The notes beneath the pieces are model-generated. The model was not told the origin of the DNA. It was given only the letters and a program-made list of their open reading frames with translations, and ran no database searches. The position numbers and the translations under genes are program-made. 8,355 nucleotides of DNA from WJMT01 sp041686095 (GTDB lineage Bacteria; Acidobacteriota; Aminicenantia; Aminicenantales; Aminicenantaceae), in NCBI GenBank assembly GCA_041686095.1, contig JAWLEN010000098.1:1-8355 (forward strand). The letters are read 5' to 3'. Below are positions 1 to 6,606 of this stretch, in pieces; the first letter of the stretch is position 1, and each line of letters starts with the position of its first letter.

Positions 1-117
1 AGGGATGAGGAATCCCCTGTGAGGGCGGAGCGGGCATGGTTCCTCTTTAGAGGAGAGCGAAGCCCGAACCGGGAGAGAGATTCATCGCTGGTGAATCGAA
101 CGGGTGATGAATCCCTT
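1..117. repeat. GC-rich hairpin-forming block, candidate dispersed or structured repeat
   Basis: The first 120 bases contain about 58% G+C by direct count, in sharp contrast to the AT-rich DNA that follows. Several inverted repeats are visible: GGGAT (2-6) with ATCCC (12-16); CGGGC (31-35) with GCCCG (62-66), enclosing TCCTC (41-45) with GAGGA (50-54) on a TTTA loop; and GATTCATC (79-86) with GATGAATC (106-113). The 79-84 arm can also pair with TGAATC at 92-97, so two of the hairpins are mutually exclusive. GATGAGGAATCCC (4-16) and GATGAATCCC (106-115) are related direct copies. One forward frame stays open from base 1 to a stop at 157-159, but its Arg/Ser/Glu-rich translation resembles no protein I know. 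I read the block as a REP-like or other dispersed repeat, or the end of a structured RNA, cut by the window edge. Confidence 0.45.
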
Positions 118-406
118 GCCCTTCCCCTTATATCGGGTTTAAATATTCTTCCATTTTGAACTAATTATTGCACTAAATATAAATTAGTTTATAATGTATT
201 TTAAGGTTGTTTTGCCTGGATTATTCACGAGTCAAGATGGCGGCTCATATTTGAATTTCAGATCGGGTCGCCTTATAGGTCAGGTTTAGTATCAATTCTG
301 TGCAAATGGACTAAAAAAAGGACAGTCTCTCTCGGATCATTGAAATATTTTCTCTGTTAAGAGATGGCATATAATTTGCATAGAAATTGAATAAGGAGAA
401 TTACAT
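118..406 (+). other. AT-rich intergenic leader upstream of the VWFA-related gene
   Basis: No convincing gene lies in this stretch. It holds a candidate sigma70 promoter at 168-195 and a second TATAAT at 370-375 that lacks a good -35 partner. The ribosome binding site of the next gene, AAGGAG, is at 393-398, eight bases before its ATG. If the upstream promoter is the real one, the message has a leader of about 200 bases. I found no strong hairpin or riboswitch-like core in that leader. Short ATG frames at 237 and 364 have no ribosome binding site. Confidence 0.5.
168..195 (+). promoter_or_regulatory. candidate sigma70 promoter
   Basis: TTGCAC (168-173) and a perfect TATAAT (190-195) are separated by 16 bases in an AT-rich setting. 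The likely target is the VWFA-related gene beginning at 407, which would then have a leader of about 200 bases. AT-rich DNA gives chance matches easily, and a second TATAAT at 370-375 sits closer to the gene, so the choice between them is unsettled. Confidence 0.4.
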
Positions 407-1621
407 ATGAAAAAACCAATGCTGTTTTTATGCCTGTTTTTTTTAATCATCCCTTTCAGTCTTTCACTGTCTGAAAATACGGGAGATCAGAAAGAAAGCG
501 TAGCTGTTCCAGTCCGTGTGTTTAAAGGAAGCGAATTTATCGATAATCTTAAAATAGATGATTTTGAAATATATGAAGAAGGGATCAAGCAAAAAATCGA
601 ATCTCTTTATCTTATCAAAAATTCACACATCATAAAAAAAGAAGGATCCATTGAAATCAATCCCACAGTATCCAGAACTTTTTATCTTCTTTTCCAGTTA
701 ACTGAATATAACCCAAAAATTGCAGATGCCATCCAATATTTTTTCTCAGAAGTCATAACCCCCAATGACTCGCTTGAACTGATGACCCCAATGAAGAACT
801 ACTCTATGTCCAATCAGGCAATGCAGTCTATGTCCAGGGAAGACCTGGCTGAAGAAATGACAAAAATCGTCCGAAAAGATACTCAAACTGGTTCTTCCCA
901 ACATAAAAGCCTTCTCAGAGACCTTAGAAGAATTGTCTCCAGTATTTCAGGCTCCAGCTCACGTTCAGGTTTTAACTTTGAAGAAGACTCAAGCGTTGAT
1001 TCCTTTGGCATTGAATTCCTCCTCCCGCGGTATAGAGAGACACTCAGCCAAATAGAACAGCTTCGACTGGTCAAAGAGAGTAAGTTTTTGCAGTTTGCCC
1101 AACAGCTTAAATATAAAAAAGGACAAAAATTTGTGTATTTATTTTATGAAAGAGAATTTAGGCCTGAAATCCAACCCAGAATCATCCAGGAGCTGACATC
1201 CATGCTTCAAGACCAACCTCATATCTTGGGAAGTCTCCAGGATCTCATGGCTGTCTACAGACGGGAACCAAAAATTGATATCCGAAAAATCATGTATGCA
1301 TTTACAGATGCCGGAATTTATTTTAACTTCTTGTTCTTAGACAGAAAACCTGTTCATTATTCTGGAATACAGATGCATGAACAGTCTGAAGATATCTTTG
1401 AAACTTTTTCAAAGATCTCCAGAGCAACAGGAGGAGATGTTTACACAGCTCAAAATCCACATCTTTCATTTAAAAAGAGTGCAGATAAAGCCGAACACTA
1501 TTATCTTCTTTATTACATTCCACAAAAAGCTCAAGATGAAGAAAACTTTAAATCCATAGTGGTCAAAATCAGGAATAAAGATTATAACTTATTATATCGG
1601 ACTGGCTATATCTCCAACTAA
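407..1621 (+). CDS. secreted VWFA-related domain protein with degenerate metal site
   Basis: This 404-residue protein begins with a signal peptide (MKK, then a hydrophobic stretch to about residue 20). Residues 31-67 match the opening of the VWFA-related family first described in Acidobacteria (TIGR03436): a beta strand, then the DDFEIYEEGIKQKI element (51-64), equivalent to the family's 'DFe..eDG..Q.i' signature. The end also fits: GGDVYTA (343-349), YYLLYYIP (365-372) and LLYRTGYIS (395-403), where the family has 'Y.LgYyp' and 'yR.GY'. A strand at 240-248 (QKFVYLFYE) sits where the family usually has a 'SDG' strand. The first core strand (92-99, FYLLFQLT) should end in the DxSxS MIDAS metal site but has Gln97, Thr99 and Tyr101, so metal binding is probably lost. 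A Ser-rich segment (178-188) sits in the middle. AAGGAG lies eight bases before the ATG. The family role is poorly defined; I infer a periplasmic or extracellular binding or adhesion function. The gene has its own terminator and is not in an operon with the peptidases. Confidence 0.8.
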   Translation: MKKPMLFLCLFFLIIPFSLSLSENTGDQKESVAVPVRVFKGSEFIDNLKIDDFEIYEEGIKQKIESLYLIKNSHIIKKEGSIEINPTVSRTFYLLFQLTEYNPKIADAIQYFFSEVITPNDSLELMTPMKNYSMSNQAMQSMSREDLAEEMTKIVRKDTQTGSSQHKSLLRDLRRIVSSISGSSSRSGFNFEEDSSVDSFGIEFLLPRYRETLSQIEQLRLVKESKFLQFAQQLKYKKGQKFVYLFYEREFRPEIQPRIIQELTSMLQDQPHILGSLQDLMAVYRREPKIDIRKIMYAFTDAGIYFNFLFLDRKPVHYSGIQMHEQSEDIFETFSKISRATGGDVYTAQNPHLSFKKSADKAEHYYLLYYIPQKAQDEENFKSIVVKIRNKDYNLLYRTGYISN

Positions 1622-1635
1622 CCTGAAGTATTCAT

Positions 1636-1671
1636 AAAAAAATGGCGATGTTTTCATTGTCATTTTATTTT
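1636..1671 (+). terminator. rho-independent terminator of the VWFA-related gene
   Basis: ATGGCGATG (1642-1650) and CATTGTCAT (1655-1663) form a 9-bp stem with a TTTT loop. It extends by A-T pairs (1639-1641 with 1664-1666) and is followed by a T-rich run to 1671. Two of the pairs are G-U wobbles in plus-strand RNA and would be A-C mismatches in minus-strand RNA, so the hairpin favours termination of plus-strand transcripts. It begins 15 bases after the stop codon of the upstream gene. Confidence 0.75.
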
Positions 1672-1731
1672 CAGCGATATACAAGATTTGTTCAAGAACA
1701 ATGACTTGAATATTTTTCCTGAGCAAAACCT

Positions 1732-1760
1732 TTGCCACTCAAAATCCGTATAGGTATAAT
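1732..1760 (+). promoter_or_regulatory. strong sigma70-type promoter for the M14 operon
   Basis: TTGCCA (1732-1737, five of six matches to TTGACA) is followed after exactly 17 bases by a perfect TATAAT (1755-1760). It lies after the terminator of the preceding gene and 39 bases before the M14 start codon, giving a short leader of about 30 bases. This is among the clearest promoters in the window. Confidence 0.75.
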
Positions 1761-1761
1761 A

Positions 1762-1775
1762 ATGCACTTGTGCAT
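1762..1775. promoter_or_regulatory. palindrome over the predicted transcription start, candidate operator
   Basis: ATGCAC (1762-1767), TT, GTGCAT (1770-1775) forms perfect 6-bp arms around a 2-base centre. It begins two bases after the -10 box and so covers the expected +1 position. Such placement is typical of a repressor operator. The two-base centre is too tight for a good RNA hairpin, which favours a DNA-binding site. No regulator gene is present in the window. Confidence 0.4.
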
Positions 1776-1799
1776 CAAAAATAAAAAAGAGAGGTGTCC

Positions 1800-3821
1800 A
1801 TGAGACAAAAAATACTGACCATTTCTTTATGTCTTGTTTTTCTTAACACATTCATTCCAGCCTCCACTGATTCTTTAAATTTCAACCAATACCACAGTCC
1901 TGCTGAACTGAATGAAGCGGTTAAGAACTTAGCGAGCAATTATCCTCAAATAACAAAGCTTCATTCCATTGCCAAAACTCCTTCTCAGAGAGAAATCTAT
2001 ATACTGGAAATCGGAAATGAAACAGATAAGGGAAAAAAAGAACTGCCTGCTGTGCTTGTCGTCGCCAATATGGAAGGAACCACTCCCATTGCCAGTGAAG
2101 CAGCTCTTTATTTAGTGAAATCTATTTTGGAAGATAAATCCCTTTTTAAGGATAAGACATGGTATGTGCTTCCCTGTGGGAATCCAGATGCCGCATCCCA
2201 TTATTTTCAAGAACCTTTAATCCAAGATCCAAGAAATTCCAAGCCTTATAATGATGACATGGATGATCAAGTGGATGAAGACGGAGTGGAAGACTTAGAT
2301 GGAAACGGTGTCATCACCACCATAAGAATCAAAAGCCCTGAAGGAACCTGGATGATCGTCCCGGATGAATCCCGACTCATGAAAAAAGCTGATCCCAGTA
2401 AAGGGGAACAGGGAGTCTATAAGCTTTATTCGGAAGGTCGGGATAATGACGGGGACGGAAAATACAATGAAGACGGTCCCGGAGGGGTTAATATTGGAAT
2501 CAATTTTCCTCATCTTTTTCAATATGACACCCCGACCGGAGGATCCTGGCCCGGAAGCGAAGAAGAAAGTTATAACCTCATAAAATTCATCATGGAGCAT
2601 CGAGAAATCGGAATGACTTTCTGTTTCGGAGCCTCTAATTTCTGTCTCAACCCCCCTGAAGGAGGCCGACAAGGTTCAGTGGATCTAGACCAGATCAAAA
2701 TACCTGAGAGATACGGGGAGATGTTTGGAGTGGATACCGAAAAGACCTACACCATGAAAGAAATCATTGACCTGCTTCAACCGCTTGTGCCTGCAGGAAT
2801 GCAGCTCACAGAATCTATGGTGGCTCAATTTTTAGGTTTGGGTGCGGTGGTCAATCCCCTTCCTGAAGACTTGAAATACTATAAAGAACTAGCTGATCAG
2901 TATAAAGAATTCCTCAAAAAGAACAACCTGGATACAGAACGTCTTGAACCTCAAAAAGCTAAGGATGGTTCCTTTGAACTCTGGTCTTACTATCATCTTG
3001 GGCTTCCTTCATTCAGTATGGATTTCTGGACCTTACCCAAAGTAAAACAAGAAAAAAAAGAACCAGAGATAACCCCTGAAAAACTGGAAAAAATGACTGA
3101 TGAAGAATTCATTGCTTTAGGGGAAGATAAAATAAATCAATTCCTCAAATCAATGGGGGCTCCTGATAATTTCAAGGCAAAAAATGTCATTGATGCGGTT
3201 AAAAGCGGGGCTATGAATACCAAGAGAATGGCGGAAATGCTGAAAAAGATGCCCAAACCCCAAGATAAAGAAGGAGGCTCTGAAGAAGACAAAGCCCTTC
3301 TGGCTTTCAGCGACCAAAACCTGGAAGGAAAAGGATTTGTCGAATGGAGAGAATATGACCACCCCACATTAGGTGTTGTCGAAATAGGAGGAGAAGTACC
3401 ATTCACAAAAAACACCCCTCCGCCGGATATGATCCAAAAACTATTAAAAGGTCAGGTGCCTTGGGTTTTTGAAATCGCCAATAAAATGGCTCATATTCAA
3501 ATTGCAAAAACAGAAGTCAAAGAAATCGGAAGCGGAGTTTACAGGCTTAAAGTCTGGGTGGAAAATTCGGGATATCTGCCTTATCCCACAGCCATGGGAA
3601 AAAGGAACAACCGAATTCTTCCTGTCATCGTCATCCTTGATGGGGAAATCGACATACTTGAAGGTAAAAAAAGAAGCCTTATAAAGTCATTTGGAGAAAA
3701 TAAAAGCCAGGAAATAAGCTGGTTGATCCATGCCAAAAAGCCGGTCCAAATTGAGGTTCTGGCAAAGACCAACATTGCCTGGAAAGACTCCAAGACTATC
3801 ACTCTAGGAGGCAGCAGATGA
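1800..3821 (+). CDS. secreted M14-fold pseudopeptidase (catalytic residues lost)
   Basis: A 673-residue protein with a signal peptide (residues 1 to about 22). I chose ATG 1800 because AGAGAGGT lies just upstream; the in-frame GTG at 1794 sits inside that ribosome binding site. It is collinear with the downstream M14 protein: NMEGTTPIASE (90-100) aligns with NIHGNEIQATE, putting Glu92 and Thr95 at the zinc ligands His and Glu. CFGASN (275-280) aligns with AFHNSG, putting Gly277 at the third ligand. NIGINF (231-236) replaces the substrate-binding Asn-Arg segment, and SFSMDF (404-409) has Asp408 at the catalytic Glu. Hydrolysis by the M14 mechanism is therefore unlikely. Asp-rich Ca-binding-like loops are kept (about 152-171 and 215-225), as is the C-terminal domain opening at HPTLGVVEIGG (521-531). 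Compared with its partner it has about 60 extra residues before Asp408 and about 54 after it, the latter Lys/Glu-rich. Its stop overlaps the next start. Likely an extracytoplasmic partner, regulator or binding subunit of the active peptidase (inference). Confidence 0.8.
   Translation: MRQKILTISLCLVFLNTFIPASTDSLNFNQYHSPAELNEAVKNLASNYPQITKLHSIAKTPSQREIYILEIGNETDKGKKELPAVLVVANMEGTTPIASEAALYLVKSILEDKSLFKDKTWYVLPCGNPDAASHYFQEPLIQDPRNSKPYNDDMDDQVDEDGVEDLDGNGVITTIRIKSPEGTWMIVPDESRLMKKADPSKGEQGVYKLYSEGRDNDGDGKYNEDGPGGVNIGINFPHLFQYDTPTGGSWPGSEEESYNLIKFIMEHREIGMTFCFGASNFCLNPPEGGRQGSVDLDQIKIPERYGEMFGVDTEKTYTMKEIIDLLQPLVPAGMQLTESMVAQFLGLGAVVNPLPEDLKYYKELADQYKEFLKKNNLDTERLEPQKAKDGSFELWSYYHLGLPSFSMDFWTLPKVKQEKKEPEITPEKLEKMTDEEFIALGEDKINQFLKSMGAPDNFKAKNVIDAVKSGAMNTKRMAEMLKKMPKPQDKEGGSEEDKALLAFSDQNLEGKGFVEWREYDHPTLGVVEIGGEVPFTKNTPPPDMIQKLLKGQVPWVFEIANKMAHIQIAKTEVKEIGSGVYRLKVWVENSGYLPYPTAMGKRNNRILPVIVILDGEIDILEGKKRSLIKSFGENKSQEISWLIHAKKPVQIEVLAKTNIAWKDSKTITLGGSR
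3806..3821 (+). promoter_or_regulatory. ribosome binding site and ATGA stop-start overlap
   Basis: A perfect AGGAGG (3806-3811) lies inside the end of the first M14 gene, six bases before the ATG of the second (3818). The TGA stop of the first gene (3819-3821) shares bases with that ATG. This arrangement normally means translational coupling, so both M14 proteins should be made together in a comparable ratio. Confidence 0.8.
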
Positions 3822-5578
3822 AAAAAACAATTCTAGTTTTAGTCATATTCGGGCTTTTATTACCAGCCAACAGCACTCGAGCGGCAGATCAAAAAATATC
3901 TGTTCCGCTTACTTTTGACCACTATTATTCTTATGAAGAAATGGTAGAAGCTATTAAAGTACTGAACAAGGCATTTCCCAATCTCACTAAAGTGGATTTA
4001 GTAGGGAAAAGTGAAGAAGACCGTGCTATATATTGTGTCACAGTCAATAACCCGGAAACAGGAGCAGAACTGGATAAACCAGGAGTTTACTTAGACGGAA
4101 ACATTCACGGCAATGAGATCCAGGCAACAGAAGTGTGCCTTTATCTCCTTAATTATATTCTCACCAAATACGGGGAAAACGAGAATATTACTGAAGTGGT
4201 GGACAAAAACTGCTTCTATGTCATCCCTTCTGTAAATGTGGATGGAAGATACCACTTTTTTAATGACCCCAATACAGCCAGCAGCAACAGAGGGCTTCGA
4301 AGACCTAAAGATGATGACCGGGACGGTCTGGTTAATGAAGACTTCCCCGATGACCTGGACGGAGATGGAAATATATGCATGATGCGGAAAAAAGATCCCT
4401 TTGGTCAATACAAGACAGATCCAGAAGACCCCCGTTTATTGATACGGATAAAACCGGGCGAAAAAGGAGAATGGACTTTACTGGGACAAGAAGGAATCGA
4501 CAATGATGGAGATGGACTGATCAATGAAGATTCAGAAGGATATGTGGATCCCAATAGAAACTGGGGCTTTGATTGGATGCCTGAATACGTCCAATCTGGA
4601 GCTGGGGACTATCCTTTTTCCGGTAAAGGCATTAAAGCCATTGCTTCGTTCATCCGTCAACGCCCTAACATATGCATGGCGTGGGCATTTCATAATTCAG
4701 GCGGATTGTATCTAAGAGGGCCCAGTCAAAAAAACCTCCGTTATCCTCTCCAGGATATTCAGGTCTATGATTATCTGGGAAAACAAGGAGAGCGGATCAC
4801 TCCGGGTTATCAATACTTGGTGAGCTGGAAAGACCTTTACACCACCTACGGCGATTTTATTGAGTGGATGGTTGGCTGCAACGGCGCCTATGGATTTGTG
4901 GGAGAACTTTTTCAATCTTCAACCGAAACCTTCAAAACCAGACAAGAAGAGAAACAAGCCCAACCTGAAGCTGGAGAAGGATTTCCCTTTATGGAATCAA
5001 ATGAATTGGCAAGAGAAAGATTAAAATTCAATGATCATCTGGCACAAGGAGAACTCTACAAACCTTGGGCTCCCTACAACCACCCCACTTATGGAGAGAT
5101 TGAAATCGGAGGGTGGGTCAAATACTCTTCCCGCATGCCCGCTCCGTTTATGCTCAAAGACCTGGTCCATAGAAACGCCATGGCTGTTCTCTTCTCGGCA
5201 AAAAACACACCGGAAGTCAGCATGGATGTTTTTGAAGTCAAGGAAGTTGAAAACAATCTTTACAGAGTAAGAGTGAGACTGAAAAATTCAAAAGCTATCC
5301 CTACTATGAGCTATTATGCCCAGCAGCACAACCTGTACCCAAAAGATCAGCTCACTGTTTCAGGAAAAAATGCTCAGGTTCTGGCTGGAGGAAAACTCTT
5401 GGACCCCTACAGAAACACAGCTTCATATAAAGAACACAGACCTGAACTCCAATTCCTGTTTGTGCCTGGTTTCGGAAATGCGGAATATCAGTTTCTGGTA
5501 TCTGGAAAAGGAAACATCCAGATCAAATATGAATCCAGATTCGGGGGTAAAATCACCCAAACCATGGAGCTCAAATAA
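3818..5578 (+). CDS. secreted M14-family zinc carboxypeptidase-like protein, catalytically complete
   Basis: A 586-residue protein with a classic signal peptide ending near STRA-ADQ (residue 23). It belongs to the M14 (carboxypeptidase A-like) metallopeptidases, which remove C-terminal residues or act on related amide bonds using one zinc ion. The visible active-site set is complete: HGNE (His97, Glu100) supplies two zinc ligands, NRNW (246-249) holds the substrate-carboxylate-binding Asn-Arg, AFHNSGG (290-296) gives the third ligand His292, and FVGELF (360-365) carries catalytic Glu363. An Arg pair (161-162) may supply a further substrate contact. Asp-rich loops resembling EF-hand or dockerin calcium loops sit within the catalytic domain (about 165-185 and 228-238). 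After the catalytic domain, HPTYGEIEIGGW (422-433) opens a C-terminal domain of about 150 residues, probably beta-rich. The gene is the second of a coupled pair with an M14 pseudopeptidase. The substrate cannot be told from sequence; the protein should act in the periplasm or outside the cell. Confidence 0.88.
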   Translation: MKKTILVLVIFGLLLPANSTRAADQKISVPLTFDHYYSYEEMVEAIKVLNKAFPNLTKVDLVGKSEEDRAIYCVTVNNPETGAELDKPGVYLDGNIHGNEIQATEVCLYLLNYILTKYGENENITEVVDKNCFYVIPSVNVDGRYHFFNDPNTASSNRGLRRPKDDDRDGLVNEDFPDDLDGDGNICMMRKKDPFGQYKTDPEDPRLLIRIKPGEKGEWTLLGQEGIDNDGDGLINEDSEGYVDPNRNWGFDWMPEYVQSGAGDYPFSGKGIKAIASFIRQRPNICMAWAFHNSGGLYLRGPSQKNLRYPLQDIQVYDYLGKQGERITPGYQYLVSWKDLYTTYGDFIEWMVGCNGAYGFVGELFQSSTETFKTRQEEKQAQPEAGEGFPFMESNELARERLKFNDHLAQGELYKPWAPYNHPTYGEIEIGGWVKYSSRMPAPFMLKDLVHRNAMAVLFSAKNTPEVSMDVFEVKEVENNLYRVRVRLKNSKAIPTMSYYAQQHNLYPKDQLTVSGKNAQVLAGGKLLDPYRNTASYKEHRPELQFLFVPGFGNAEYQFLVSGKGNIQIKYESRFGGKITQTMELK

Positions 5579-5637
5579 AAAAACAACCCAAAGAATACCG
5601 GTTCTCGTTAGATGTTTTTATAAAGAAAAAATCACAA

Positions 5638-6438
5638 TCAGAACTTTATAAACAGGCCGATATTCAAATTGGTATCTATATGAGTGCCTCCCTGAATAAC
5701 AGATCCTTCAGCATCAAATAAAGTAGTCCCCCCACTTTCAAGCCCGATGATTTGTTTGAAATCTGGGTCACAGACAAAAATCCTGGCATCGATCCTAAAT
5801 CCTAAATTCGAGGAAAAAAGCGCTTTCACTCCCAGTCCTCCGTTAAATGTAAGGGCTGTTGTGTTGAGGTAATACAAATGAAATCTTTCCCCAAAACCCG
5901 GGGAACTCACCTCTATCTCAGGTCCCACTCCCTGTTCGATCCGAAACTGAGTGAATCCTAAACCAGCCGTGGCATAAGGGGTTATAGGGCTGGATGAAGG
6001 GAAATTAAAAACAAAATTACCGTAATAACGAATAATATTCCCACCGGACCGGGTGGCTGTTTCTAACCATTCAGAATGCCCTGTCGCTTCCAATCTATTT
6101 AAGAAATTATCGACCAATCCCTCAGTAAATTTTGTTTTAGCCAGGATATACTCCACGCTAGCCTCAAGACCTGTGGATTGTGTTATATTCCAGGCAATCC
6201 GGCCTCCAAATCCTAATCCGCTTTGCTCCTCCAGAACAGATGAAAAAAAAGCCTGCCATTCAGGATACCAACTTGATGTTTCTGATTTCACGCTGCCATT
6301 GATATCAAACTCGCTGGGAAAAGATACATTCATATTATAAAGACCAAAAACAGTGAATTCCACTTGAGAGAAACTCAAATTAGTTAAAAACAGTATTCCA
6401 ACTAATATTCCAACTCCAATGCTAATTTTTTTGTGCAA
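5638..6438 (-). CDS. outer-membrane beta-barrel protein
   Basis: A 266-residue protein read leftwards, with a signal peptide whose likely cleavage is in SFS-QVEF (after residue 24). The mature part is made of alternating strands rich in aromatics and glycine, for example GLGFGGRIAW (74-83), PYATAGLGFTQF (154-165) and FNGGLGVKALF (198-208). It ends NIGLFIKF, with the terminal Phe typical of barrels inserted by the BAM machinery. Size and pattern suggest a small barrel of the OmpA/OmpW-like or 'outer membrane beta-barrel' class (Pfam beta-barrel families), probably eight or so strands. No OmpA-type peptidoglycan-binding domain follows. The start is TTG (6436-6438) with AAGGAGAG five bases upstream; the nearby upstream ATG is in another frame and meets a stop. 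It is convergent with the M14 operon and divergent from the serine palmitoyltransferase-like gene. The specific function is unknown. Confidence 0.8.
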   Translation of the reverse strand: MHKKISIGVGILVGILFLTNLSFSQVEFTVFGLYNMNVSFPSEFDINGSVKSETSSWYPEWQAFFSSVLEEQSGLGFGGRIAWNITQSTGLEASVEYILAKTKFTEGLVDNFLNRLEATGHSEWLETATRSGGNIIRYYGNFVFNFPSSSPITPYATAGLGFTQFRIEQGVGPEIEVSSPGFGERFHLYYLNTTALTFNGGLGVKALFSSNLGFRIDARIFVCDPDFKQIIGLESGGTTLFDAEGSVIQGGTHIDTNLNIGLFIKF

Positions 6439-6451
6439 TAGATCTCTCCTT
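6436..6451 (-). promoter_or_regulatory. ribosome binding site fixing a TTG start
   Basis: On the minus strand AAGGAGAG (complement of 6444-6451) stands five bases before TTG (complement of 6436-6438). An ATG slightly upstream, covering the same Shine-Dalgarno, opens a frame that stops after 13 codons, so TTG is the only sensible start for the barrel protein. A TTG start usually lowers translation yield. Confidence 0.7.
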
Positions 6452-6466
6452 TTCTTGATTCATTTT

Positions 6467-6495
6467 CTTATAATACAATAACAAACAGGAGTCAA
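6467..6495 (-). promoter_or_regulatory. sigma70-type promoter for the outer-membrane barrel gene
   Basis: Read on the minus strand, TTGACT (complement of 6490-6495) and TATAAG (complement of 6467-6472) are separated by 17 bases, each matching five of six consensus positions. The -10 box ends 28 bases upstream of the TTG start codon, leaving a short leader that contains the ribosome binding site. Confidence 0.65.
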
Positions 6496-6536
6496 TAAGA
6501 ACATAAATAAACTCTATCACTTTACGGCTATTGACT
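6490..6536. repeat. inverted repeat carrying both divergent -35 boxes
   Basis: AGTCAATA (6490-6497) and TATTGACT (6529-6536) are perfect 8-bp inverted copies, 39 bases apart centre to centre. Each contains the -35 hexamer of one of the two diverging promoters. The match extends outward loosely (CAGG next to one copy, CTGT next to the other). It may be a shared regulator site, or simply two similar -35 elements. Confidence 0.45.
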
Positions 6537-6559
6537 CTGTGAGCCTGCTTTGATATAAA
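6531..6559 (+). promoter_or_regulatory. sigma70-type promoter for the serine palmitoyltransferase-like gene
   Basis: TTGACT (6531-6536) and TATAAA (6554-6559) are separated by 17 bases, and TG at 6551-6552 provides an extended -10 element. The gene starts at 6607, so the leader is about 40 bases. The leader contains GGAGGA followed almost at once by a three-codon ATG frame (6582-6593), too closely spaced to be a confident small ORF. Confidence 0.7.
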
Positions 6560-6606
6560 TAACCATTCCAATTTGGAGGACATGAATTCATAAATCGGAG
6601 AGGAAA

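Noticed and set aside
1..159. Open forward frame of 52 codons ending at TGA 157-159, possible tail of an upstream gene
   Set aside because: It lies across the hairpin-rich repeat block, its translation is a low-diversity Arg/Ser/Glu mix with no recognisable family, and half of it is accounted for by inverted repeats.
364..390. Short ATG frame overlapping the TATAAT at 370-375
   Set aside because: Eight residues with no properly spaced ribosome binding site; the real start with AAGGAG follows at 407.
2295..2672. 125-codon minus-strand frame inside the first M14 gene
   Set aside because: It is antisense to a clearly conserved protein region, has no ribosome binding site that I can see, and its translation is not recognisable.
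5617..5652. Inverted repeat TTTATAAAG / CTTTATAAA between the convergent M14 and barrel genes, possible bidirectional terminator
   Set aside because: The stem is almost entirely A-T with an 18-base loop, has no T-run after it on either strand, and one arm is inside the barrel coding region. I see no convincing terminator here.
6575..6593. GGAGGA followed by a three-codon ATG frame upstream of the serine palmitoyltransferase-like gene
   Set aside because: The spacing from GGAGGA to ATG is only one base, too short for normal initiation, and the peptide is only three residues long.
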